64,000 nucleotides of DNA, taken from contig NZ_AMQH01000006.1 of NCBI RefSeq assembly GCF_000300195.1, forward strand, positions 416,393 to 480,392, given 5' to 3'. Below, one piece after another: positions 46,454 through 56,966 of the stretch. Position 1 is the stretch's first letter. Each line of letters starts with the position of its first letter. This DNA comes from Clostridium tunisiense TJ (lineage in GTDB: Bacteria; Bacillota; Clostridia; Clostridiales; Clostridiaceae). The notes under the pieces were generated by a model that was given only the letters and a program-made list of their open reading frames with translations, ran no database searches and was not told the origin of the DNA. The position numbers were made by a program, and so were the translations under genes.

Positions 46454-46489
46454 AAAGGATATTTAGAAAATCTAAATATCCTTTATTAT
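46454..46489 (+). terminator. Terminator of dapH
   Basis: AAAGGATATTTAGA / TCTAAATATCCTTT with a 3-base loop, then ATTATT. Confidence 0.8.
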
Positions 46490-46635
46490 TGAACCAAAAT
46501 TAATACTTAACTTATACAGAGCCCACCTTGGTCCCCTTAAGGCTTTAAAGATGAATTTATTCATCTTGAACTTATTAATAATAATGAATTCATGATGAGT
46601 AAGATAAAACTTTATCCTAAAAGCTTATATTTTGC

Positions 46636-47340
46636 TTAAACTGCATCTTCCATATTAATATCTAAAGAATCAATTGTGCAATTTTCGCCTATTTGAATTT
46701 CTGTTATATTGTCCCTATTTTCATCAGTAACTCTTTCCATTTTAGAAATAGATACTTCATAGGCTATTTTCTTAACAACCTCTGTATCAGAAACCTTCTT
46801 TTGATACTCTCTACTTTGTAATCTTCCCCAAATTCTTATATTATCTCCAACTTCTAAGCTCTTACAGAATCTTGAGTTTCTACCCCATGCTATAGTTGGA
46901 ATATAGTCTGACTTATTATATAATCTATTAACTGCTAAAAGCATATCTGCAATTTCACGTCCAAAAGGAGTTGTCCTATAAACTGGTGCTTTACATATAA
47001 ATCCATCTAAGAATATTTGGTTTGGATTTTTGCTTCTTTCCTTTAATTCTCTTACATCTCTTGCAAACACCGTAAGAATTAGTCTGTTTGAACCATCTAC
47101 AAACTTATTGTAAGATCTTAACTGTCCTTCTACTATAAGCTCACTACCAATGCTTACATCCATTCCTGTAATAAGTCTTTCTGAAACTGTAATGATTAAA
47201 ACATCTGTAGCATCACTTAATCTTTGAACCTCAAAATTAAAGTTATAAAACCCCTCGCCATACATTTCATGGCTAAACTGTAATTCTGAAATCACTTTAC
47301 CCTCTAAATAAATTTTGTTGTTTAACATAACATTGTCCAT
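46636..47340 (-). CDS. Single-stranded DNA-binding-like protein with two OB folds
   Basis: 234 residues. Residues about 5-100 form one SSB/PriB-like OB domain (NKIYLEGKVISELQFSHE, NFNFEVQRLSD) and about 105-210 a second (NQIFLDGFICKAPVYRTTPFGREIADMLLAVNR, IRIWGRLQSREYQKK). The second matches classical SSB best. No acidic SSB tail of the DDDIPF kind is present. It probably binds single-stranded DNA, but its job relative to the main SSB is unknown. The start follows GAGGGG. Confidence 0.78.
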   Translation of the reverse strand: MDNVMLNNKIYLEGKVISELQFSHEMYGEGFYNFNFEVQRLSDATDVLIITVSERLITGMDVSIGSELIVEGQLRSYNKFVDGSNRLILTVFARDVRELKERSKNPNQIFLDGFICKAPVYRTTPFGREIADMLLAVNRLYNKSDYIPTIAWGRNSRFCKSLEVGDNIRIWGRLQSREYQKKVSDTEVVKKIAYEVSISKMERVTDENRDNITEIQIGENCTIDSLDINMEDAV

Positions 47341-47520
47341 TGTAACCCCTCTTTCCCTTAGTTCTTTAATACATTTTCACTACATTTATATTTCCGAGTT
47401 AAGGTAAATATACCAAATTAGTGAAAATAATTGCATCTTTGTAAGTTCCCCAATTTCCTATATTTAAAATTATAAAATATTTATGAACAGATTACAAGAT
47501 AAATTTTTTAAAAATTCATT

Positions 47521-48279
47521 CTATTCCTTCATTTGCCTGCCTTCATGATTTAAATAGCATTCTTCCTTCAGTAAAAGGTCCGATACCTTAACAAATTCAT
47601 AGCCGTCCTTCTTCAAAGTTTCTAGCACTTGAGGTAAGGTTTCAAGTGTATATTTTCCATCAATATGAAATAGTACAATTGAACCTGGCTTCACATTTTT
47701 CACTACATTTTTATATTCCTTCTCAATGCCATAGCCCTTCCAATCCAAACTATCTACATCCCACTGAATAGTTTTCATTCCTGATTTTTCAACAGTTTCA
47801 ACAGCTAAGTCATTATATGCTCCTTCTGGAAACCTAAACAATTTAGGCATATTACCTGTTAACTCTAATATTTTTGCATTAGTAACTTCTAATTCTTTTA
47901 TTATTCTCTCCTTAGAGATTGAAGTAAAATTAGGATGTTTGTTAGAGTGGTTCCCTATTTCATGACCTCTTTTTGCAATTTCCTTAACCACTTCTGGGTA
48001 CTCATCACACCATCCCCCTACTAGAAAAAAAGTTGCCTTTATATTGTACTTATCTAAGGTATTCAAAATACTCTCTGTTTTATCAGTCCCCCAGCTTGCA
48101 TCAAAGGTTAAAGCTATCTTTTTTTCTTTCACATCCACTGAGTATATAGGAAGTGTTTTTGCCACTGGCTTAAATGCCCCTTCTGTAAAGTAATTCAAAC
48201 CACTCATTATAACTACTGTTCCTAATAATAAAACTATTATTATCCACATTTTTCTTTTCAATTTTATAATCGTTTCCAT
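47521..48279 (-). CDS. pdaB: PdaB-like polysaccharide deacetylase
   Basis: 252 residues. An N-terminal membrane anchor (about 9-28) is followed by a NodB domain. Motif 1 reads LTFDASWGTDK, where classical deacetylases have TFDDG; this variant is typical of the sporulation protein PdaB. Metal-binding histidines are in NHSNKHPNF. PdaB is needed for spore cortex maintenance in Bacillus and its catalytic activity is debated. RBS GGGGGAG. Confidence 0.82.
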   Translation of the reverse strand: METIIKLKRKMWIIIVLLLGTVVIMSGLNYFTEGAFKPVAKTLPIYSVDVKEKKIALTFDASWGTDKTESILNTLDKYNIKATFFLVGGWCDEYPEVVKEIAKRGHEIGNHSNKHPNFTSISKERIIKELEVTNAKILELTGNMPKLFRFPEGAYNDLAVETVEKSGMKTIQWDVDSLDWKGYGIEKEYKNVVKNVKPGSIVLFHIDGKYTLETLPQVLETLKKDGYEFVKVSDLLLKEECYLNHEGRQMKE

Positions 48280-48454
48280 ACTCCCCCCAAATTATATATT
48301 TATCTCATTAAATCTATATTCACGCACATAAAATATATGCTATATTAAATTTAAAGATAATTACCTAGAATTTATTTTATGTTATAATAATTAATAAGTA
48401 TTTATTATAAACTAGATATTAAACTATTATCTTATTTAAAGGAGGAAGGGTTAA

Positions 48455-48982
48455 TTGTTTGATAATTCTATGGATTTAGCAGAAAATAAGCTTATACTAT
48501 TGTATATATTGGAGAAAGTTAACCTACCTATTTCTAATATACTTTTGGCCCAAATTATTCTTGAAAATAACTTTATGAATTATTTTACCCTTCAACAATA
48601 TATTGCTGAATTAGGGGAATCAAATCTTTTAGAAAGCGTTAATGATAAAGGAAAAGATAGGTTAACCATATCTGAAAATGGTAGGAATGTTCTACATTTA
48701 TTTAAAAACAGAATATCTGAAGAAAAACTTTCACAAATAAATGTTTATATCGAAAATAAAATTCTATCTATTAAAAATGAGTTAACAGTTACTGCAGATT
48801 ATACTATTGAAAATGGTAATAGTTATGTAGTGAATTTAGTGGCTTCTGAGGGCAATATTACTCTTATGGACTTAAAAATTAGTGTGGCATCAAATAAACA
48901 AGCCAGAGAACTTTGCCACAAATGGAAAAGCAATTCCTCTGACTTGTACAATAATATAATTAATTTGCTATTACAAGACTAA
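48455..48982 (+). CDS. DUF4364 protein (predicted winged helix)
   Basis: 175 residues, matching DUF4364, a clostridial family with a winged-helix-like N-terminal domain (LILLYILEKVNLPISNILL, TLQQYIAELGESNLLE, LTISENGRNVL, about 13-85) resembling PadR/MarR regulators. Probable DNA-binding protein; target unknown. TTG start with GGAGGAAGG upstream. Its stop codon overlaps that of the converging propeller gene by four bases. Confidence 0.8.
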   Translation: MFDNSMDLAENKLILLYILEKVNLPISNILLAQIILENNFMNYFTLQQYIAELGESNLLESVNDKGKDRLTISENGRNVLHLFKNRISEEKLSQINVYIENKILSIKNELTVTADYTIENGNSYVVNLVASEGNITLMDLKISVASNKQARELCHKWKSNSSDLYNNIINLLLQD

Positions 48983-49860
48983 GCTAAAATCATTCCTGTG
49001 GGTTCTCCATTTATAGGAATGATTTTTTTATTCTCCGTATCCTTTTCTACCTTTACCAAAAGGTTATTATAGCTGTCACCAACAAAAATATGTTTACTGT
49101 TGCTTAAAATCCCTCTTGGCATTCCTCCAATTCTTATCCTTTTAATTTCCTCATGATTGTAAATATCTATTATGCTAATACTGCCTTCTCCATAATTAGA
49201 AACATAACAATACTTTTCATCACAGCACATATCAAAAGGACAACTTCCAACGGAAACTCTATGAATAACTTTATGAGTTTTAGTAGATATCATGCTAACT
49301 GAACCTTTTCCTCCATAACCCATGTTGCTTTCACAAACTAATATATAATTTCCATCTAATGTGATAAGAGCCTTTGTTGGATAAGCTCCCACATCAATAT
49401 TATAAATATTTGAACCATATAAAGCATCAAATAAAGTAATACTATCATTATTTATATTTGCTACAACTATTTCATTGCTTTTACTACAACAATCGATACT
49501 ATGAGGTGAGTTGCCACAAGGTATTAGTTCTACAACCTCCCTGTTAGTAATATCAAAGGACACTATGTTATTTGAATCACCGCAAATAATATATGCATGA
49601 TTTCCTAGGACACAGATATCCCTACAATTACTTCCTAAATATAAGGATTCCACCATACCATTTTCTAAATTTACTATGGAAATAGAATCATCATAACAGT
49701 TAGATGTAAATAATAGATGGTTATGCAGCCAAAGTCCATGTGGCCCTATTTTCCCTCTATTAACACCAATTAGTTGTATGGTACTTTCTACTGTAAAACT
49801 TTCAATATCTATTTTATCAATAGAATCGCAAGTTGTATTACACACATATAAATGCCTCAA
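48979..49860 (-). CDS. YncE-like beta-propeller protein
   Basis: About 293 residues with seven repeated blade units of about 40 residues, of the YVTN/YncE kind (for example HLYVCNTTCDSIDKIDIES, LLFTSNCYDDSISIVNLENG, CYVSNYGEGSISIIDI). No signal peptide, so probably cytoplasmic, though it may associate with spores. It is rich in cysteine, which is unusual for a secreted propeller. TTG at 49860 chosen (GGAGG 8 bases upstream); the GTG at 49869 is within the site. Function unknown. Confidence 0.75.
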   Translation of the reverse strand: MRHLYVCNTTCDSIDKIDIESFTVESTIQLIGVNRGKIGPHGLWLHNHLLFTSNCYDDSISIVNLENGMVESLYLGSNCRDICVLGNHAYIICGDSNNIVSFDITNREVVELIPCGNSPHSIDCCSKSNEIVVANINNDSITLFDALYGSNIYNIDVGAYPTKALITLDGNYILVCESNMGYGGKGSVSMISTKTHKVIHRVSVGSCPFDMCCDEKYCYVSNYGEGSISIIDIYNHEEIKRIRIGGMPRGILSNSKHIFVGDSYNNLLVKVEKDTENKKIIPINGEPTGMILA

Positions 49861-49945
49861 TGGAATCACCTCCTCAACATATAGTATGAGGAAGTTGGGC
49901 TTTGTGTGCTAGTATTAGATATTTGTATACTCTCGATTTAAAACT

Positions 49946-51265
49946 CTAGCTTTTCTTATGCAGTCTTATGATTTTTCTCATATCCCCTATCATGTATAAA
50001 GACCCTGAAATTAAAAGTAAATCTTTTTCTGTGCAATAGCTTAAAGCTTTTTCATAGGCCTCCCTATAATCTTCAACAGCTTCACAAACTACTCCAAGGT
50101 TTTCAATTTCAACCTTTAAATCTTCAGCTAGTTCTGCTCTTTCACTATTTGGAGTTACTGCAATTACCCTGCTAGCCTTTGGTACTATAGTTTCTATCAT
50201 TTCTCTAACCTGCTTATCAGCTAGAATACCTAGAATTAATATTAAATTGTCATATTTAAAATACATATCTATACTTTCTGTAAGCTTAGATATTCCATCT
50301 ATATTATGAGCACCGTCAATAACTACCCTAGGATTAGTTTTCATTATTTCTAATCTACCTGGCCATTTTACAGTTTTCATTCCCTTAGCAATATTTTCTT
50401 TACTTATTTTTGCGCCTAAATCTATAAGCTTTTCACAAGCATACACAGCTACTGTAGCATTTAAAATTTGATGTTTTCCTAAAAGAGCTAGTTCTAAATT
50501 ATAGTTTTCACTAAGAGTTTTAATCCCAACCCTTTGAACTACTTTTTTCTCTCCATTAACTTCAATTTCATAGCTATCAATAAATTTTGATTTTTCACTA
50601 TCTACTTTAATTAGTAGAGATTTTCTTTCTGTAGCTACTTTTTCAATAACCTGCTCTGCTTCAGGTTGCTGTGGGAATAATACTGTAGGAATTCCTTCCT
50701 TGATTATTCCAGCCTTCTCAAAAGCAATTTTATCTAAGGTATCTCCTAGAATTGCCACATGATCTAAGCTTATAGAAGTTATAATAGAAAGTATTGGCGT
50801 TATGACATTAGTTGAATCCAATCTTCCTCCAAGCCCTACCTCTATTACTGCATAGTCTACTTTCTTCATATGATAATATAAAAATGCTGCACATGTAATT
50901 ATTTCAAATTGAGTTGGATTTGGATACCCTAGAGCTATGACTTCATCTATAGCCTTAGAAACTTCCGTAATTATGTGAACTAAATCTTCCTTAGGAATAT
51001 TTTCATTATTGATTTGTATTCGCTCTTCAAACTCCTCAATATAAGGAGATATGTAAGTGCCTACCTTATAGCCAGCCTCCATAAGAACTCTGCTTACCAT
51101 AGCTGTAGTAGAGCCTTTTCCGTTAGTTCCTGCTATATGTATCATTTTTACTTTCTTATGAGGATCTCCTAAAAGCTCTAAAATTTTTTCCGTTCTTTCA
51201 AGTCCTAGCTTCATGCCAAACTGAGCTGTGTTTTCAATATAATTTATAGCCTCCTGATAATTCAT
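49946..51265 (-). CDS. folC: Folylpolyglutamate synthase / dihydrofolate synthase
   Basis: 439 residues, Mur-ligase family. P-loop GTNGKGST at 46-53, the TSISLDHVAILGDT segment, and DGAHN (with the LTESID continuation) are present. Adds glutamates to folate and perhaps joins dihydropteroate with glutamate. The start follows GGGGAGG. Downstream of valS, the usual order in Bacillus and Clostridium, but with a 374-bp spacer. Confidence 0.95.
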   Translation of the reverse strand: MNYQEAINYIENTAQFGMKLGLERTEKILELLGDPHKKVKMIHIAGTNGKGSTTAMVSRVLMEAGYKVGTYISPYIEEFEERIQINNENIPKEDLVHIITEVSKAIDEVIALGYPNPTQFEIITCAAFLYYHMKKVDYAVIEVGLGGRLDSTNVITPILSIITSISLDHVAILGDTLDKIAFEKAGIIKEGIPTVLFPQQPEAEQVIEKVATERKSLLIKVDSEKSKFIDSYEIEVNGEKKVVQRVGIKTLSENYNLELALLGKHQILNATVAVYACEKLIDLGAKISKENIAKGMKTVKWPGRLEIMKTNPRVVIDGAHNIDGISKLTESIDMYFKYDNLILILGILADKQVREMIETIVPKASRVIAVTPNSERAELAEDLKVEIENLGVVCEAVEDYREAYEKALSYCTEKDLLLISGSLYMIGDMRKIIRLHKKS

Positions 51266-51308
51266 TTCACTGCCTCCCCACTTTTAAATAATGAACAAGT
51301 TCATTTTG

Positions 51309-51415
51309 TTTAACGACTTTGTAAGGAGATTCAACTCTCACCAAAATTTATTTTTCAGCGAAAAACTCTTACCTAAAGAGGAATGTGGAAATTTCCCTTC
51401 CAAAATGTCGTTAAA
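51309..51415. repeat. Inverted-repeat element between valS and folC
   Basis: Ends TTTAACGAC and GTCGTTAAA bound a 107-bp segment with smaller inverted repeats inside (CTCTT/AAAGAG, GGAAATTTCC). Its last 32 bp (sharing CTTCCAAAATGT and GTTAAA) resemble the segment after dapB. Confidence 0.5.
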
Positions 51416-51446
51416 AGGTGGATAATAGCATAAATTATCCACCTTT
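51414..51446. terminator. Hairpin downstream of valS
   Basis: A perfect 13-bp stem AAAGGTGGATAAT / ATTATCCACCTTT with a 7-base loop. The T-run is short, so termination of valS here is possible but not certain. Confidence 0.45.
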
Positions 51447-51639
51447 AATTATTATATCATTTAACTTATCCACAATAAAATAACATTTCATACTTATATT
51501 TTAAACTAATGGATAAATTCATCTTTATAAGCCACCTTTGAAAGAACTTTAACTCCTACCTAAAAATATAAGAATTATTCTTCAAAAATATGGTGAAAGC
51601 TTAAGAATTTTTTCCTTACAACCAATGAATTTAGTATTA

Positions 51640-54282
51640 CTACTTTAAGTTTTCAATACTTTCAAGCACTGATTTATACATTTCCTTATACTTCTCGCCT
51701 TTAGCTCTTTCTTCTTCTACTACTTCTTTAGGAGCTTTAGCAGTAAACTTCTCATTATTAAGCTTACTTTCTACTCTAGAAATTTCTTTTTCTAATTTTT
51801 CTTTCTCTTTGTTTAATCTCTCAAGCTCTTTTTCAGCATCTACAAGCTCTAGAAGAGGCATATAAATTTCTGCTCCCATAGATACAACTGAAACAATATT
51901 TTCTGGAGCTTGTTCTTTGCTATCTAGTAAAACAACTTCACTAGCAGATGCTAATTTTTCAAAATAAGTTTTACCTTGCTCAAAGGCTTCTCTAGCTTCT
52001 GTAGCATAAATAAAGGTTTTTGCCTTTCTTGAAGGTGGTACATTCATTTCACTTCTTGCATTTCTTGTATTTTTAATAGCATCAATTATGAAGTTCATAT
52101 ACTCTTCTGCTTTAACATCTTTTAACTCTTCTTCATAAAGTGGCCACTGAGCTATAGTTATAGATTTTGCATCAGCCTTTAAATGAGTATAAATTTCTTC
52201 TGTAATAAATGGCATTACTGGGTGAAGAAGTTTTAAGCCGCTTATTAGAACCTTATTTAAAACATTTAATACAACACCTTTAGCTTCCTCATTGTCTCCA
52301 TAAAGCACAGGTTTTACAAGTTCTATATACCAGTCACAGAATTCTGTCCACATAAAGTCATAAACCTTTTGAAGAGCTATTCCTATTTCAAACTTATCTA
52401 AGTTATCAGTAACTTCTTTTACTACTGTATTTAATCTAGATAGTATCCACTTATCTGCAGTAGAGTAGTTTTTACACTGTGCATACTTATCCATTAAAGC
52501 TTCATCAAAGTTCATCATAACAAATCTAGATGCATTCCAAATCTTATTTGCAAAGTTTCTTGCTGCCTCAACTCTTGATTCGTAGAATCTTATATCACTT
52601 CCTGGAGCATTTCCTGTTGCTAGGGAGAATCTTAGAGCATCTGCTCCAAAGTTTTCTATAACTTCAAGAGGGTCCACTCCATTATCTAAGGACTTAGACA
52701 TCTTTCTACCTTGATCATCTCTAACCATTCCATGGAAAAATACCGTATCAAAAGGCACTTCCTTCATATTATATAGGCCTGAGAATATCATTCTAGCAAC
52801 CCAGAAGAATATTATATCTCCACCAGTAACTAAGGTACTTGTTGGATAGAAGTATTTTAAATCCTCAGTGTTATTTGGCCAACCTAAAGTTGAGAAAGGC
52901 CATAGTGCAGAACTAAACCAAGTATCTAATACGTCACTATCTTGAACTAAGTTCTCTGATTTACACTTAGTACAATGAGTTGGTGCTTCTGTTTGAACTA
53001 TTATTTCTCCACAATCTTTGCAGTACCAAACTGGAATTCTGTGTCCCCACCATAACTGCCTTGAAATACACCAATCTTGTATATTTTCCATCCAGTTGAA
53101 GTATATTTTTTCAAATCTTTCTGGAATAAACTTAATTTCCTTTTCTTTTACAACCTCAATTGCTGGTTTTGCAAGAGTTTCCATTTTAACATACCATTGT
53201 TTTGATAGCATTGGCTCAACAGTACATCCACATCTATCGTGAGTTCCTACATTGTGACTATGGTCCTTAATCTTAACTAAGAAGCCTTGCTCTTCTAAAT
53301 CTTTAACCATAAGCTTTCTAGCTTCATATCTATCAAGGCCAGAATATTTTCCATAACCTTTAGATATAGTTCCATTTTCCTCTAGTACAACTACTTCCTC
53401 TAGGTTGTGTCTCTTACCTACTTGATAGTCATTTGGGTCATGAGCAGGAGTTATTTTAACGCAGCCTGTTCCAAATTCCATATCTACATAATCATCAGCG
53501 ATAATTTCTATTTCTCTACCTACAAGTGGTAATTTAATTTTCTTTCCTATTAAATGAGTATATCTTTCATCCTTAGGGTTAACAGCAACTGCAGTATCTC
53601 CAAGTAGTGTTTCTGGTCTTGTAGTTGCAATTTCAACTACTTCTTCACTGCCTATAACAGGATAGTTAATGTGCCAGAAGTGTCCAGCTTGCTCCTCGTA
53701 CTCAATCTCAGCATCTGAAATTGCCGTCATACATTTTGTGCACCAGTTTGTAATTCTATTACCTTGATAAATTAAGCCATCCTTATATAGCTTAACGAAA
53801 ACTTCTCTAACAGCTTTATTTAAGTTTTCATCCATAGTGAAAGCTTCTCTTGTAAAATCAGCAGAACAGCCCATCTTTTTAAGCTGAGTTCTTATTCTCT
53901 CTCTGTATTCATCTGTCCATTCCCAAACTTTTTCTAAGAAAGCTTCTCTTCCCATTTCTTTTTTCTTAAATCCCTTAGCAAGTAAAGACTTTTCAACTCT
54001 TACTTCTGTAGCAATACTTGCATGGTCTTCTCCAGGTAACCATAATGCACTATATCCTTGCATTCTCTTTGTTCTAATCAAGATATCTTGTAAAGTGTTA
54101 TCAAGAGCATGACCTAAGTGTAATTGTCCTGTAATATTTGGCGGTGGCATTATAATAGTATAAGGCTTTTTATCCTTATCTACTTCTGGTGTGAAAAACC
54201 CTTCCTCTTCCCACCATTTATATAATCTTTCTTCAAACTCCTTAGGATCATAGGTTTTTGCTAAATCTCTGTTATCCTCCAT
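51640..54282 (-). CDS. valS: Valyl-tRNA synthetase
   Basis: 880 residues. Class I synthetase with the HIGH region [13 protein letters not shown] (HLGH at 55-58), KMSKS in [11 protein letters not shown], an editing domain in the first half, an anticodon domain, and a C-terminal coiled coil (last 70 residues). The start at 54282 has AGGAGG 7 bases upstream; a longer frame from 54348 runs into the leader repeat. A T-box leader controls it. Confidence 0.97.
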   Translation of the reverse strand: MEDNRDLAKTYDPKEFEERLYKWWEEEGFFTPEVDKDKKPYTIIMPPPNITGQLHLGHALDNTLQDILIRTKRMQGYSALWLPGEDHASIATEVRVEKSLLAKGFKKKEMGREAFLEKVWEWTDEYRERIRTQLKKMGCSADFTREAFTMDENLNKAVREVFVKLYKDGLIYQGNRITNWCTKCMTAISDAEIEYEEQAGHFWHINYPVIGSEEVVEIATTRPETLLGDTAVAVNPKDERYTHLIGKKIKLPLVGREIEIIADDYVDMEFGTGCVKITPAHDPNDYQVGKRHNLEEVVVLEENGTISKGYGKYSGLDRYEARKLMVKDLEEQGFLVKIKDHSHNVGTHDRCGCTVEPMLSKQWYVKMETLAKPAIEVVKEKEIKFIPERFEKIYFNWMENIQDWCISRQLWWGHRIPVWYCKDCGEIIVQTEAPTHCTKCKSENLVQDSDVLDTWFSSALWPFSTLGWPNNTEDLKYFYPTSTLVTGGDIIFFWVARMIFSGLYNMKEVPFDTVFFHGMVRDDQGRKMSKSLDNGVDPLEVIENFGADALRFSLATGNAPGSDIRFYESRVEAARNFANKIWNASRFVMMNFDEALMDKYAQCKNYSTADKWILSRLNTVVKEVTDNLDKFEIGIALQKVYDFMWTEFCDWYIELVKPVLYGDNEEAKGVVLNVLNKVLISGLKLLHPVMPFITEEIYTHLKADAKSITIAQWPLYEEELKDVKAEEYMNFIIDAIKNTRNARSEMNVPPSRKAKTFIYATEAREAFEQGKTYFEKLASASEVVLLDSKEQAPENIVSVVSMGAEIYMPLLELVDAEKELERLNKEKEKLEKEISRVESKLNNEKFTAKAPKEVVEEERAKGEKYKEMYKSVLESIENLK

Positions 54283-54339
54283 TTTTCTTCCTCCTGCCTT
54301 CTTTATATTTGATAAATTCATTACATAATTAATAGTTTT

Positions 54340-54415
54340 CTTAAGCATCTAAAAATAAATAACAACTGAAAATAGACAATCATACTGACTTATTTATTTT
54401 TTGAAGATGCCTTAG
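54340..54415. repeat. Palindromic element in the valS leader
   Basis: The best copy of the family, 76 bp. The ends (CTTAAGCATCTAAAAATAAA and its inverted partner ending GATGCCTTAG) can pair over about 24 bases. Related copies are at 19038, 17858 and (half) 7356. Confidence 0.65.
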
Positions 54416-54594
54416 TTAAAATTATTGCCAAGAATTTAAATTGCACTACTTCCTAACTATTCATATAGCCTTATACCATTTATCAAAGGCATCTACTATA
54501 CAATAGGAAAATCTGCTTAACATACATATAATGCATTATTATAAAGTTTCTTTTTCTCAGCCTTGTTCTGTAAATAAAAAGTTATTTGTACAAA

Positions 54595-54837
54595 TAAAAA
54601 AGAGCCTTCATCCCGAAAAAGGACGAAAGACTCGTGGTACCACCTTTATTTCCTGCAATGCAACAGGCTCATTTTTTTAACGGTTTGACCCGTCTTTATT
54701 TACTAAATTTCAATAAAGAAGCTCCGAAGCTACCTTCAAGTGTATTCATATGGAAGACCTTTCAGCCGGTGAATCTTCCTCTCTTAATACTATCCCACTT
54801 TACTCCTCTTCATCTTTGCTTAATAAATATTAATTTT
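54595..54837 (-). promoter_or_regulatory. T-box riboswitch, tRNA-Val responsive
   Basis: T-box sequence AAGGTGGTACCACGAG (54646-54631, minus strand). The terminator stem starts at GAGTCTTTCGTCC and ends in TTTTTT. A GUA at 54733-54731 is a candidate Val specifier. The leader begins at the predicted transcription start. Confidence 0.92.
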
Positions 54838-54843
54838 TAATAT

Positions 54844-54872
54844 ATTATATACTTTAACTAAATTTATGTCAA
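54844..54872 (-). promoter_or_regulatory. Sigma-A promoter of valS
   Basis: Minus strand TTGACA, 17 bases, TATAAT: consensus match. Confidence 0.88.
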
Positions 54873-55189
54873 ATAAATTTCTCCTAAAAACTCCAATTTA
54901 TCAAGATTTTTAAATTCAACGCCAACCATATGCCCCTAAGGTTGACACTTCCTATTTCTTTCAATAGTAGCGTCACCTCAATTGAATTTATAACCGTTTG
55001 TTTTTTAAGTTATTTTACACTATTTATATTAGTTATTATATACAATCTTCTTCATATTAATTAATAATATTAACTTTTATTTACCATGAATAATATTAAT
55101 GAAAAGTTAATATATTCTTTGTATAAATCTATATTTTTTGGGACAGTATTTAGATAAATTATTTTATTCTGTCTAGGAGGTCTCTTGAG
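54873..55189. other. Noncoding stretch between divergent units
   Basis: No gene seen. The promoter of the TPR gene is probably within but not clear. Confidence 0.3.
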
Positions 55190-55546
55190 GTGAGCTATTT
55201 TAACAAAGCCAATGAACTTTATAATTTGAAGGATTATAAAAGAGCTATTGATTTATATAAAAAATCAGTGGACATAAAGGAAAATGAAGCTGCTTCTCTT
55301 TACAACTCTGCTGTTTGCTTCATTAAATTAAAAGAATATAAAAGTGCTATTCCTTTAATTCAAGCTGCACTAAAAATCAAACGTGAAAGCAAATACTATT
55401 TTAATTTAGCTTATTGCTATGCAATGTTAAAAGAAAACGGTAAAGCTCTTAACTACTTCAATACTGCCTGGGCCTTAGACAACTCTGATGATGAATGTGA
55501 TAGAGCTATAAAGTTAATACTTCAAGGTTATAAAAAAAGCAGCTAA
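55190..55546 (+). CDS. Small TPR-repeat protein
   Basis: 118 residues, about three tetratricopeptide repeats (ANELYNLKDYKRAIDLYKKS, AVCFIKLKEYKSAIPLIQAA, AYCYAMLKENGKALNYFNTA). Such modules mediate protein-protein contact; partner unknown. GTG start with AGGAGG nine bases upstream. The stop codon lies in the stem of the terminator, which serves both this and the converging gene. Confidence 0.82.
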   Translation: MSYFNKANELYNLKDYKRAIDLYKKSVDIKENEAASLYNSAVCFIKLKEYKSAIPLIQAALKIKRESKYYFNLAYCYAMLKENGKALNYFNTAWALDNSDDECDRAIKLILQGYKKSS

Positions 55547-55569
55547 GGAATTTAAGCCTTAGCTGCTTT
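55532..55569. terminator. Bidirectional terminator
   Basis: AAAGCAGCTAAGG / CCTTAGCTGCTTT. T-runs follow on both strands (TTTAATTTG on plus, TTTTTTTA on minus), so it ends the TPR and transglutaminase genes. Confidence 0.85.
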
Positions 55570-55576
55570 AATTTGT

Positions 55577-56806
55577 TTACCACTCTCCAGCTACTTTTCT
55601 GTTCTTATGCTCTAGGTTAAAGCCTTCATTATCAAAGTAGTTTCCACCAATATAAAAGGTAGGGTCTAGATTTACCCATCTGTCCTCTTCAGGAATATAC
55701 ACTTCATTCCAAGCATGACTTATCCATGTCTTACCATTGAAACCTTCTCCAACTATAAGCCTAACCTTCATGCCGTTAGCCCTAGCCATGGCTACAAATA
55801 GACAGGCATAATCAAAACATACTCCTTTTTTAGAGTAAAAGGTTGGAATAGCTCCTGATTCTATACTTCTATTATTGTTCATAACCTGAACTGCCTTATC
55901 ATGATCATAAGTTATTTGACTTCCCACCCATTTATATATTTCCTTAGCTTTGTTATAGGTATTTTTTCCCTTTGAAGCTACTGAAATACCAGTGGCATTA
56001 ATTTCATCATTGGACTTAACCCCTTGAGCTAAGGTAACTCCATTATAATAAACTAGCTCATTATTTCCTATGTTGTCTAATCCAATATTATTTAAATCTA
56101 TAGATTGTTTTTCGCTACTAGAAATTTTAAAGGAATCTCCAATAATATTAGGCAGGCTTTTCGCCAAATCAGACTTTGTTATAGGCATAACTGCCTTTTC
56201 TGAAAAGTAATTGTATATTTTTGAACTTTCTAAAGTAGAGTTCAGCTCTTTACTTATATTAATCATGGACATATAGTTAAGTAAAAAAGTAAGGATAATT
56301 GTGTAGCACAAAGCTCTAGGAATTTGAAAAATCACTCCAAATACTCTTCTTAAAATTCCTCCACCCCTTTTTATTAAATCATCTAAACCTTGAAGTAAAG
56401 GAGATAATCCTATTTCACTAATTATATGAATTAATAGCTTTAACAATTGATGTATTATAAGTATAAGTATCACAAGAATTATTCCCATAAATAGCTGAGG
56501 TCTTGTTTCTATCAACGTAGCCATTGATGTACCTACCTTACTATTGATATAGTCCATAATCTTATACTTATCACTAATGAATACCTCTTTTACTATAGTT
56601 GAGCTTATCATAAGAGAAAATAATAAGGCTAAGGTACTAAATAAGCTTTTTATTGTATTTAACAATGCCTCACTACTTAATTTAAATAAAAATCCAACTA
56701 TTAAAGGATAAAGTAAAACAGCATAGAGCACTAAGCTAACTATATTTACTCCACCAAACATAGAAAATATATTACCGTTAATTGAACTAAGAATATTTGT
56801 ACTCAT
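55577..56806 (-). CDS. Membrane protein with C-terminal transglutaminase domain
   Basis: 409 residues. Four or so hydrophobic helices lie in residues 20-180 (20-42, 52-72, 105-127, 160-180), resembling a CvpA-like membrane part, followed by a transglutaminase-like core (about 280-390) with the full triad Cys330 (KKGVCFDYA), His364 (SHAWNEVY) and Asp381 (NLDPTF). Such proteins may act as proteases or crosslinkers at the cell surface. Substrate unknown. RBS AAGGTGAGG. Confidence 0.83.
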   Translation of the reverse strand: MSTNILSSINGNIFSMFGGVNIVSLVLYAVLLYPLIVGFLFKLSSEALLNTIKSLFSTLALLFSLMISSTIVKEVFISDKYKIMDYINSKVGTSMATLIETRPQLFMGIILVILILIIHQLLKLLIHIISEIGLSPLLQGLDDLIKRGGGILRRVFGVIFQIPRALCYTIILTFLLNYMSMINISKELNSTLESSKIYNYFSEKAVMPITKSDLAKSLPNIIGDSFKISSSEKQSIDLNNIGLDNIGNNELVYYNGVTLAQGVKSNDEINATGISVASKGKNTYNKAKEIYKWVGSQITYDHDKAVQVMNNNRSIESGAIPTFYSKKGVCFDYACLFVAMARANGMKVRLIVGEGFNGKTWISHAWNEVYIPEEDRWVNLDPTFYIGGNYFDNEGFNLEHKNRKVAGEW

Positions 56807-56966
56807 AACCTCACCTTCTTCAATATAAATTTATATTTAGCCACTTGAAACTAAATTTTTCTAATGCACTAACCACTTACTTTTTTGTGCACCTAAATTA
56901 CTTTATGAAAATATAACACTAAAAGTGTATAAAAGAAGATAATCTTATTATTAAGAGAATTTCTAA

